A stretch of DNA of 42,724 nucleotides. It comes from Streptomyces sp. (GTDB lineage Bacteria; Actinomycetota; Actinomycetes; Streptomycetales; Streptomycetaceae). The notes beneath the pieces were generated by a model. That model worked only from the letters and a program-made list of their open reading frames with translations. It was not told where the DNA came from and made no database searches. The translations under genes were made by a program, and so were the position numbers. Location of the stretch: positions 1 through 42,724 of the forward strand of contig NZ_JAPSKQ010000042.1 in NCBI RefSeq assembly GCF_031181555.1, given 5' to 3'. Positions 1-29,800 of the stretch are shown in pieces; position 1 is the stretch's first letter, and every line of letters begins with the position of its first letter.

Positions 1-335
1 CCGCGGACCACTTCGGTGCCCAGGCCCCGGCCCCAGTACGGGGGTGCGAGGGCGGCGATCAGCTCGTGTCCGTCGACGTTGCCGGTCTTCTTCACCTCCG
101 CGTGTCCGATGAAGGCGTCGTCCTGCCACAGTCCCCACACGTCGAACCGGCGCTTGGGGTAGACCTCGGTGAGGATGGCGCGGAACAGCGTGCGGATGTC
201 CGCCTCGGGCACGCGTTCCTGGCCCATCCAGCGGCAGACCTCCTCGTCGCGCAGCAGCTCCACGAAGACGTCCTCGTCCTCGGGGCGGTAGGGGCGGAAG
301 GTGAGTCGTTCGGTGTGCAGGACCGGTGTGGTCAT
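1..335 (-). CDS. GNAT-family N-acetyltransferase, partial (C-terminal part off the left edge)
   Basis: The reading frame starts at ATG 335-333 and runs off the window edge after 111 codons. It is preceded by a clear GAGGAG ribosome binding site at 346-341, five bases before the start. The translation begins MTTPVLHTERLTFRPYRPED, the usual opening of Rim-type GNAT acetyltransferases (TERLxLRxxxxxD). It later has FIGHAEVKKTG and the acetyl-CoA pyrophosphate-binding loop YWGRGLGTEVVR (family signature Q/RxxGxG/A). GNAT enzymes move an acetyl group from acetyl-CoA to an amine; the substrate here cannot be told. It lies 102 bases beyond the MbtH gene and beyond a strong hairpin terminator, so it is probably not part of the peptide operon, although a self-resistance or tailoring role cannot be excluded. 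Confidence 0.85.
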   Translation of the reverse strand, partial: MTTPVLHTERLTFRPYRPEDEDVFVELLRDEEVCRWMGQERVPEADIRTLFRAILTEVYPKRRFDVWGLWQDDAFIGHAEVKKTGNVDGHELIAALAPPYWGRGLGTEVVR

Positions 336-368
336 GAGGGCTCCTCGGGACATGCGGGGAGGCGGGCG

Positions 369-415
369 GAACCGGACCGGGGTGCGCGGCTGCGGGACGC
401 ACCCCGGCCCGGTCC
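369..415 (-). terminator. Long hairpin, likely transcription terminator of the NRPS operon
   Basis: The arms 369-386 and 398-415 form an 18-pair stem with an 11-base loop, starting 22 bases past the MbtH stop codon. Two of the pairs (376/408 and 370/414) are G·U wobbles in the minus-strand RNA but would be A·C mismatches in a plus-strand RNA. This indicates that the hairpin acts on transcripts coming from the NRPS genes. No U-tract follows, which is common in high-GC actinomycetes. Confidence 0.75.
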
Positions 416-437
416 TTCGTGGCTCCGCGCGAGCACG

Positions 438-641
438 TCAGGCTTCGGCGTTCTCCATGCGCTCGCGCAGGCTGCGCGGACGCATGTCGGTCCAGACCTC
501 GTCGACGTAGGCGGAGCACTCCGCCTCCGTGCCCTCCTTGCCGACGGGCTGCCAGCCGGCGGGCACCTCGATGTCGGCGGGCCACAGCGAGTACTGCTCC
601 TCGTCGTTGCGCAGCACCTGGTAGCGGGTGTTCTCGTCCAT
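438..641 (-). CDS. mbtH: MbtH-like protein, NRPS adenylation-domain chaperone
   Basis: A 67-residue protein with the complete MbtH signature: NDEEQYSLWP at residues 12-21, PAGW at 27-30, and YVDEVWTDMRP at 45-55. MbtH proteins bind NRPS adenylation domains and are often needed for their solubility and aminoacyl-AMP formation. Its place as the last gene after two giant NRPS genes suggests it serves those enzymes. It starts 105 bases after the second NRPS stop codon; only a weak purine-rich stretch (GAGAG, about 16 bases upstream) serves as ribosome binding site. The length is normal for the family. The symbol is the family name and does not imply mycobactin synthesis. Confidence 0.97.
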   Translation of the reverse strand: MDENTRYQVLRNDEEQYSLWPADIEVPAGWQPVGKEGTEAECSAYVDEVWTDMRPRSLRERMENAEA

Positions 642-660
642 GTCCGGCGGTCTCGCTCTC

Positions 661-682
661 TCGGGTGGTGATCGGGTGGTGA
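661..682 (-). repeat. Perfect tandem duplication of an 11-mer in the NRPS-mbtH spacer
   Basis: The unit TCGGGTGGTGA (plus strand) occurs twice head to tail at 661-671 and 672-682, just upstream of the MbtH ribosome-binding region. The function is unknown; it may be a slippage duplication. Confidence 0.6.
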
Positions 683-746
683 AGGGGGCTGGGAAGGGGT
701 TCGTGGTGCGTCTGCGGCGGTGGGGCGCGGGCCGCGGGGCGGGGTG

Positions 747-20663
<19,917 letters not shown>

Positions 20664-20672
20664 GGTCGTCCG

Positions 20673-20679
20673 GTCCTCA
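20673..20679 (-). promoter_or_regulatory. Ribosome binding site overlapping the upstream stop codon
   Basis: GAGGAC at 20678-20673 lies nine bases before the ATG of the second NRPS and overlaps the TGA stop (20679-20677) of the first. This predicts translational coupling and balanced amounts of the two synthetases. Confidence 0.75.
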
Positions 20680-23600
20680 CCGTTCTTCGTGGTCGCTGTC
20701 GCCGCGTGCGGCGTCTTCGAGTTCGCTCAGCACCTGTTCCTCCACCAGGTCCGCCAGGGCGGCGACGGTGCGGCCCACCAGGACGTCGCGGGGCGTGAGG
20801 GTCACGCCGAAGGTGTCGTTGGCGCGGGAGGCGATGAGCAGGGCGCGCAGGGAGTCGCCGCCCAGGGCGAAGAAGTCGTCCTCGGCGCCCACGGTGGTCT
20901 CCAGGGCCTCCTCCCACAGGGCGGCGACGGCCTCCTCGGTGGGGGTGCGGGGCGGCACGTGTCCGGCGGTCCGCTCCCCCGCGTCGGGGACGGGGGCGGG
21001 CAGCGCGGCCCGGTCGGTCTTGCCGTTCTCCGTCAGCGGGAAGCGGTCCAGGGTCACGAACGCCGAGGGCACCATGGGGCCGGGCAGGGTGCGGGCGGCG
21101 AAGGCCCGCAGGTCGGCGGCGGTGGGCGGTTCGGCGCCGGGGGCGACGAGGACGTGGGCCACCAGGCGCGGCAGCCCCGGTTCGTCCTCCCGCACGCTCA
21201 CCACGGCGTCCAGTACCGCCGGGTGGCGCACCAGGGTGGCCTCCACCTCGCCGGCCTCGATGCGGTGGCCGCGCAGCTTGAGCTGGTGGTCGGTGCGTCC
21301 GAGGTAGTGCAGTTCGCCGCGGGCGTCGCGGCGGACCAGGTCGCCGGTGCGGTACATGCGGGTGCCGGGCGGTCCGAACGGGTCGGCGCGGAAACGGGCC
21401 GCGGTCAGGCCGGGGCGGCCCAGGTAGCCGCGGGCCAGGGCCGGTCCGGCGAGCCACAGTTCACCGGGCACGCCGTCGGGGACGGGGCGCAGGCGCGTGT
21501 CGAGGATGTAGACGGCGGTGGCGGGCAGCGCGCGGCCGATGGGCGGTGCGGTGCCGTCCGGTTCCAGCGGGTCGGACCAGGTGGCGACGACGGTGGCCTC
21601 GGTGGGCCCGTAAGAGTTGATCATCCGGTGGTGCGGTGCCCAGCGGGCGACCAGCTCGGCCCGGCAGGCGTCCGCGCCGACCACCAGGGTGCGCAGGTCC
21701 GGCAGGGTGCCGGGGGTGTCCGGCGGGAGGGTGGCGAGCGCGGCGGGCGGCAGCAGGGTGTGCGTGATGCGCGCGGTGCGCAGGACGGCGGCCAGTTCGG
21801 CGCCGAGCAGCGGGCCGGGCGGCGGTACGACGAGGGCCGCGCCGTTCGGCAGGGACATGCACAGCTCCAGCACGGAGGCGTCGAAGCTGGGCGTGGCGAA
21901 GGCCAGCACGCGGTCCCCGGCGCGGACCTGGTAGTGCGCGGCCTCGGCGGCGGCGAACGCAGCCAGTCCCCGGTGGGTGACGACGACGCCCTTCGGGGTG
22001 CCGGTGGAGCCGGAGGTGTAGATGACGTACGCGGGGTCGTCGAGGTCCAGCGGGCGGACGCGGTCGGTGTCGGTGGGACGGTGGCCGGGTGTGCCGTCGG
22101 GCGGTGCGGCGAGCAGGCCGGCGACCTCCTCGGCGGTGAGGGTGACGGCGGGGTTCGCGTCGCGCTGCATCAGCGCGACCCGCTCGGCCGGGTAGCCGGG
22201 GTCCACCGGGAGGAACGCGGCGCCCGTCTTCGCCACGGCGAGCTGGGCGAGGACCATGTCCGCCGAGCGCGGCAGGACCAGCGCGACGATGTCGCCGGGT
22301 CCCGCGCCGCGCGCGATGAGCCGGTGTGCCAGCCGGTTGGCGCGGGCCTCCGCCTCGGCGAAGGTCAGCAGCGACTCCCCCGTGTCGAGGGCGGGCCGGT
22401 CGGGCCACCGGTCGACCGCGGCCTCGATCAGCGCGGGCAGCGTCGCCGGGGCCGGCGGCGGCGACTGCGGGCGGGCGGGGCCGTGCAGCAGCCGGTGCCG
22501 TTCGGCGGGCGGCAGCACGTCGACCGTGTGCAGCGGCGCCCGGTCCCCCGTGGCGGCGAGCGCGGTCAGGGCGTGCGTCAACCGGTCGGCCAGGGCGCGG
22601 GCCGTGCTCTCGTCGAAGTACCGGGGGTCGTAGCCGAGTTCCACGCTCAGCTCGTCGCCGGGTGAGATCACCACGGTGAGCGGGTAATTGGTCGCCTCGC
22701 GGGCGTCGAGGTCGCGTACGCGCACGCCGTGCGCTCCGGCGGTGGCGTCGCCGACCGGATAGTTCTCGAACACCAGCAAGCTGTCGAACAGGGGTGTGCC
22801 GGGGGGCAGTTCGCTCCACTGGTGCAGGTCGGTCAGCGGCACGTGGTCGAAGCGCCGGTCCTCCGCGCGGGCGGCCTGCGCCTCCCGCAGCCACGCGGCG
22901 CACGGGCTGGACTCGTCCACGGTGACCCGTGCGGGCAGGGTGGTGATGAACAGGCCGGTGATGGTGTCGGCGCCCGGGAGGTCGGCGGGCCGCCCGGAGA
23001 CGGTGGTGCCGAAGCACACCTCCCGCTCGCCGCTGAAGCGCGCCAGCAGCAGCGCCCAGGCTCCCTGCACCAGGGTGTTGAGGGTGAGCCGGTGGCGGCG
23101 GGCGAAGTCCGTCAGCCGGGCCGTGCCGACCGCGTCGAGCCGCTGCGACAGCCAGGTGCCCGACCGGGCGGCGGCGCCCGGGGCGGGCCTGCGGTCGTAC
23201 GGCAGCGGGGTGGGCGTGGCGAGGCCGGTGAGGGCGGCCTTCCAGTGTTCCTCGGCGGCGGCGGTGTCCCGGCCGGCCAGCCAGGCGGCGTAGTCCGCGA
23301 AGGGCCGTCGCCGCGGCAGCCGCGGCTCGGTCCCGGCGGCGAGCGCGGCATGCGCCTCCAGTACGTCCGACAGCACGTGGAAGACGCTCCATCCGTCCAG
23401 CAGGACGTGGTGGAAGGTCCACACCACGCGTACCTCGTCCGGGCCGAGCCGGATCAGGGTGACGCGCAGCAGCGGAGGCCGGTCCAGGTCGATACCGCGG
23501 GCGCGGTCCTCGTCGAGCAGCCGCCGCAGCTCGGCGTCCTGCCGTGCCGGGTCCAGGCCGCTCCAGTCGAGGTGGGTGACGGGCAGGGTGACGTGCCGGT

Positions 23601-23827
23601 GCACGGTCTGCAGCGGGGCCGGGACCCCGGCCAGGGCGACGGCGGTGCGCAGGACGGGAGTCGCGTCCACGACGTGCTGCCAGGCGGCCGCCAGCAGCGC
23701 GGGCTCGCGCACGCCGTCGGCGACGAAGGTGATCTGCTCGGTGTACAGGCCCTCGCCGGGCTCGTCCATGCCGTGCACGACCATGCCGGTCTGGGTGGGG
23801 GTGAGGGGGTAGACGTCCGTCACGTCG
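20677..23827 (-). other. NRPS module 5 (C-A-T): L-X5, same pocket type as modules 1 and 10
   Basis: Residues ~5148-6197 of the first NRPS. The DCL-type C domain ([29 protein letters not shown]) follows the module 4 epimerase. The A-domain pocket reads D-A-L-L-V-G-S-V-V-K ([34 protein letters not shown]). The amino acid is unassigned. Carrier Ser is S6140 (codon 20853-20851), in LGGDSLRAL. There is no E domain, so residue 5 is L, which agrees with the LCL-type C domain opening the next protein. Confidence 0.9.
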
Positions 23828-26800
23828 CGCCCGTCGCCGACGAGCCGGTCGACGGCCGCCTGGTCCAGGGCGGCCAGGGGGAAGTCGGACGGGGTGCGCC
23901 CGCCCGCGCCGGGCTCGGCGCAGTGCCGGACGATTCGGCGCAGTTCCTCCGCCGTCTCCTCCGCGAGGCGTGTGACGGTGTCGTGCCGGTGCACCCGGCG
24001 GGAGTACGACCAGGTGAACTCCAGCCGCTTGTCGGTGACCCGGCCGAGGACGTCGATCAGGTGCGGCCGGTCCGCCGAGCGGTCCATGCCGCCGGTCAGC
24101 CCCTCGTGGGGCGCACGCAGCAGACCGTCTCCCGCGGCACTCCAGTCCTGCTGCCCCAGGTAGTTGAAGCCCACCTGCGGCAGGCCGGGCAGTTCGCGTC
24201 CCGCCGTGGGGTGCAGGTGCCGCAGCGCGCCGTAGCCCACTCCCCCGCGCGGTACGGCCCGCAGGTTCTCCTTGACGGTCTTCAACGCGGTGCCGGGGTC
24301 GGCGTCGCGAGGCGCGTCGAGGCCGACCGGGAACATGGTGGTGAACCAGCCGACGGTGCGGGAGAGGTCGACGTCGTCGAAGAGGTCCTCACGGCCGTGG
24401 CCCTCCAGCGCGACCACCACCCGGTCCTCTCCCGTCCAGCGGGCCAGGACCCGGCCCAGGGCGCACAGCAGGACGTCGTTGACGCGGGTGCGGTAGGCGT
24501 CCGGCACCTCCTGCAGGAGCCGGCGGGTGTCCTCGGCACCGAGGCTCACCGTCACGGTCTCCTCGTCGGCGGCGGTGTTGCTGCCGGGGAGGTCGGTCGG
24601 CAGGGCGGCCGGGTGCAGGGCGCTCCAGTGCGCGATCTCGTCGTCGAAGCCGCCGTCGGCGGTGTGCGCGGCCAGGCGCCGGGCCCAGTCGCGGAAGGAG
24701 GTCGTCTTCGCTCCCAGGTCGGGGGTCTCCCCGGCGCGCAGCGCCCGGTGGGCGGTGTCGAGGTCTTCGAGGACCACCCGCCAGGACACCGCGTCGACGA
24801 CCAGGTGGTGGGCGGCCAGCAGCAGGACGGGCGGCCGGTCGCCGTCCCGGTGGCACAGGGCGGCCTTGAGCAGCGGCCCTCGCGCCAGGTCGAACTCCGC
24901 GCTCAGGTCGGCGGCCACGGCGGCCGGGTCCGCCGGGCTGTGGTGCACCTCCAGGTGCGGGTCCGCGCCGGGCGGCGTGCCCAGCTGCCGCCACCGCCCG
25001 TCGCCGTCCGGCTCGTACCGCATGCGCAGCGCGTCGTGCTGCTCCAGCACCGCCGCGAGGGCGGCGCGCAGCAGTTCCTCGTCGGTGTCGGACGCCACCT
25101 CGAAGGAGACCGCCTGGGTGAAGCGGGCCGGGGCGCCGGTGAGGGTGTCGAGCAGCCAGTGCTGTACGGGCGTGAGGGGGACGTCCCCGACGACCGGCCC
25201 CTGGTCGGCCGTGGCTGTGGCCGTGGCGGCCGGCGACTCGTCGACCGCCGCGGCGAGTTCGGCGATCGTCTGGTGCTGGAAGAGGTGCCGGGGTGTCAGG
25301 GTCAGTCCGGCGCGGCGGGCCGCGGAGACGATCTGGATGCCGAGGATGGAGTCTCCGCCGAGCGCGAAGTAGTTGTCGGTCGCGCCCACGTCGGGCACGC
25401 CCAGCACTTGCGACCAGATCGCGGCGAGGGTCCGCTCGACGGCGGTGCTCGGCGGCCGGGTGTCCTCCGCGGCGACGGTCGCGGACCACACCGGTTCCGG
25501 CAGGGCCCGCCGGTCCAGCTTGCCGGTGGCGCCCAGCGGCAGCCGCTCCAGCGGCACCATGACCGCCGGGACCAGGTGGTCGGGCAGCGTCCGGGCGAGG
25601 AAGGCCCGCAACTCGGCCGGTGCCGGGGCGTCGCCGGCGCGCGGCACGGCGTAGCCCACGAGGCGCTTGTGGCCGTCGTGTTCCACGACGCGTGCGGCGG
25701 CCTCGGCGACCCGCGGGTGCCGCGCCAGCGCGGCCTCCACCTCGCCGAGTTCGATACGGAAGCCGCGCACCTTCACCTGGTCGTCGCCACGGCCCAGGTA
25801 CACCAGGTCGCCGTCGGCCGTCCAGCGGACCAGGTCGCCGGTGCGGTACATGCGGCTGCCGGGCGGTCCGAAGGGGTCGGCGAGGAAACGGGCCGCGGTC
25901 AGGCCGGGCCGGTTCAGGTAGCCGCGGGCCACTCCGGTCCCGGCGAGGTACAGCTCGCCGGGCGCCCCGACGGGCACGGGCCGCATGCGGGAGTCGAGGA
26001 CGTAGGCGCGGGCGCCGCCGACAGGTCGGCCGATGGGCGGGACTCGGTCGGGGTCGGCCGGGTCGCAGGTGAAGGCGGTGGCGTAGACGGTGGCCTCGGT
26101 GGGGCCGTAGATGTTCATCACCCGGCAGCCGGGGACGGCCTCGCGGACCTGGTGGACGGTGCGGGCGGGCAGTGCCTCGCCGGCCAGGACGACCGTGTCG
26201 GCGGTGACGTGCACGGTGTCCTCGGCCAGCAGGCGGCCGAGGGCGGAGGGTACGGCGCTGAGCAGCCCCGCGCGCCACGGCTCGGGCCGCTCGGCGAGGG
26301 CCAGCAGGTCGCGGACGACCTCGACCCGGCCGCCCGCCAGCAGCGGCGAGAGGATCTCGAACACCGACACGTCGAAGTTGAGCGACGTGGAGGCCACCAC
26401 GTGGGCGAGTCCGCGGCCGGTGAACTCGGTGGCGGCCCAGTCGGTCAGCGCCACCACGGAGGCGTGGGAGACGACGACGCCCTTGGGGCGGCCGGTGGAG
26501 CCGGAGGTGTGGATGACGTAGGCGGGGTGGTCCGGCAGCAGCCGGGTGCGCCGCTCGCCGTCGGTGACGGGCGCGGCGGACGCGGCGGCCAGCCGCCCGG
26601 CGCAGGCCGGGTCGTCCAGGGTGATCCGCGTGTACGGGCCGTCGGGCAGCCGCGCGGAGGTCTCCGCACTGGTGATCACCGCGTCGGGGCGCACGTCGTC
26701 GAAGAGGAACGCGATGCGCTCCGCCGGGTGGCCGGGGTCGACGGGCAGGTAGGCGGCACCGCTCTTGAGGACCGCCAGGAGCGCCACGATCAGGTCGGCG

Positions 26801-29800
26801 GTGCGGGGCAGGGCCAGGGCGACGAACCGCTCCGGTCCGGCTCCGGCCTCGATCAGCAGGCGGGCCAGGCGGTTGGAACGCTCGTCGAGCTGCCGGTACG
26901 TGAGGTGGTCGGTACCGGCGCTGACGGCGGGGGCGTCGGGGGTGCGGGCGGCCTGTGCCGCGAAGGCGTCCGGGAGGGTGCGCCGCGGCAGCCTCGCCAC
27001 CGGTCCCGCGAGCCGGTCCAGCAGGCGGCGTCCGTCGGCCGGCTGGAGCGGCGCCAGGTCGGCCAGGCGGCGGTCGGCGGCGGCGTCAGCAGTGTCGGCG
27101 GCGAACCGGGTCAGCAGCGTGCGCAGGCTCGCGCCGAGCCCTTCGACGGTGGCGGCGTCGAAGACGGCCGGGTCGTAGTCGAGGGTCACCGTCACGTCGT
27201 CGCCGGGCGCGACGACCACGCTGAGCGGGTAGTTGGTCGGCTCCACGTCGCGTTCCTGCTCGACGGCGAGTCCGTGCCGGGCCAGGGCGCCCGCGTCGAA
27301 CGGGTAGTTCTCGAAGACGACGATGCTGTCGAACAGGCTGGTGCCGCCGGGCACCTCGCTCCACGACTGCAACTGGGCGAGGGAGACGAAGTCGTGGCGC
27401 CGGGACTCCGACTGGGCGGCCTGCACCTCGCGCAGCCACTCCAGCAGGGGACGCCGCCCGTCGATGCGCAGCCGGGTGGGCAGGGTGTTGATGAACAGGC
27501 CCACCATGGAGGTCACGCCGGGCAGTTCGGCCGGGCGGCCGGACACGGTCGTGCCGAAGACGACGTCGTCGCCGCCGCCGTAGTGGTGCAGCAGCAGCCC
27601 CCAGGCTCCCTGGAGCACCGTGTTGACGGTCAGCCCGGCCCGCTGGGCGGTCTCTCGCAGCCGCACCGACACCTCCTGTCCGAGGGCCACCCGCACCGTG
27701 CCCGACGAGGACGCGCGGTGGGCGTCGGCGGGGCGCCGGTCGCGGGGCAGTTCGGTGGGGACGGCGAACCCGGCGAGGGTCTCACGCCAGTGGCGTTCCG
27801 CCCGGGCGGTGTCCTGGGCGGCCAGCCACTCCAGGTAGCGGGCGAAGGGCGCCCGGTCGGGCACCTGCGGGCGGCGGCCGGCGGTCAGGGCCGCGTACCG
27901 CTCGCACACCTCGTCGAACACCTGGGCGGCGCTCCAGCCGTCGAGCAGCACGTGGTGGAACGTCCACACCATGCGCACCCGGTCCGGTGCCAGCCGGATC
28001 AGCGCCAGCCGCATCAGCGGGGCCGCGCCCAGGTCGATCCCGGCCTCCCGGTCCGCGTCGAGCAGCGCCTCCGTCTCCCGCGCGCACCGCTCGGCGGACC
28101 ACCCGGACCAGTCGTGGTGGGTGACCGGGACGGCGGCCCGCCGCTCCACCACCTGGAGGGGTTCGGCGGTCTCCTGCCACACCAGGCGGGTGCGCAGGAC
28201 CGGATTGGCGTCCGCCGTGCACTGCCACGCCTCGGCGAGCGCGTGCGGGTCGGTGACGCCGTGCAGGACGACCTGCACCTGGTTGACGTAGGTGCGGGCC
28301 TGCGGGTCCATGAGGCTGTGGAAGAGCATGCCCGCCTGCATCGGCGTCAGCGGGTACACGTCCTCGACGCCGCGGCCGTCGCCCACGACCCGGTCCACGG
28401 CGGCCTGGTCGAGCCGGGCCAGCGGGAAGTCCGAGGGCGTGCGGCCACCGGCCTCCGGGGCGGCGCAGTGCGCGACGATCTCCTCCAGTGACCGCAGCAT
28501 GCTCTCGGCGAGGGAGGCGATCGTCTCCTCGCGGTGGCGACCGCCGCTGTAGTGCCAGGTGATCTCCAGTCGGTCGTCCTCGACGCGGGCCACCACGTCC
28601 AGCAGGTGCGGACGCGGCGCACCAGGGTCCTCCGCGCCGTCCAGGCCGCCGGGAACGGCCCGCACCAGCGCGCCGTCGGCGGCGGACCAGTCGAACCGGC
28701 CCAGGTAGTTGAAGCTGATCCCGGGCGGGGGCACGGCGGCGAGCCGTTCGTCGCCCGCCAGGTGGCGCAGGGCGCCGTAGCCGATCCCCCGGTCGGGCAC
28801 GGCCCGCAGCTGCTCCTTCACGGCCTTCACCGCGGCGCCCCAGTCGCCCCGGGGCAGGTGGAGGGCGACCGGGAAGAGGCTGGTGAACCAGCCGACCGTG
28901 CGGGACAGGTCGAGGTCGTCGAAGAGCTGGTCCTCGCGGCCGTGTCCCTCCAGACCCACGGCCACGGTGCCGCGTCCGGTCCAGTCCGCCAGGACGCGGC
29001 CGAGGGCGGTCAGCAGGACGTCGTCGACGCGGGTGCGGTAGACGCCGGGGACCTTGCGCAGCAGGTCGTCGGTGCACTGCCGGTCGAGGCGTACGGTCAC
29101 GGCGCGCAGGTCGGCGGCGGTGTTGCCGCCGTCGAGGTCCACGGGCAGGGGTTCGGCGCAATGCCGCGAGACGTCCGCCCAGTGGGCACGCTGCGCGGCG
29201 AGGTCCGCCTCACCGGTGCGTTCGGTGAGCCGCCGCACCCATTCGCGCACCGACGTGGTGCGCTGCGGCAGCCGTACCGGCTCGCCGGTACGGGCCTGCC
29301 GGTAGGCGGTCTCCAGGTCCTCCAGCAGGACGCGCCAGGAGACGCCGTCGACGATGAGGTGATGGGCCGCCAACAGCAGGCGGGCGGCCCGGCCCTCGCC
29401 GGTGAACAGGCGGGCGGCGATCAGCGGGCCGGTGTCCAGCCGGAAGCCCGTGTGCGCCTCGTGGGAGAGGCGGGCCTCGGCCTCCTCGGCGGCGCGGGCG
29501 TCCAGGCCGCTCAGGTCGTGCACCCGCAGCAGCTCCGGAACCTCGGTGTCCGCGGCGGCGTACTCCTGGTGCCAGGTGCCGTCCGCCGCGCGGGTGAAGC
29601 GGGCGCGCAGGGCGTCGTGGTGGGCCCACAGCGCGGCCAGGGCGGCACTCAGCGCGCCGGGGTCGACGTCCTCGGCCGTCTCGACGACCACGGACTGGTT
29701 GAAGTACTCCGGGCGAGGCGGCTCGGCGTCGAGGAACCAGTGCTGGATCGGGGTGAGGCCCACCTCCCCGGTCACCGGGCCGGTGCCCGCGACGGTCGCG

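Noticed and set aside
336..437. GNAT gene as the last member of the NRPS operon
   Set aside because: It follows a strong strand-specific hairpin terminator and has its own good ribosome binding site; co-transcription cannot be excluded but is not favoured.
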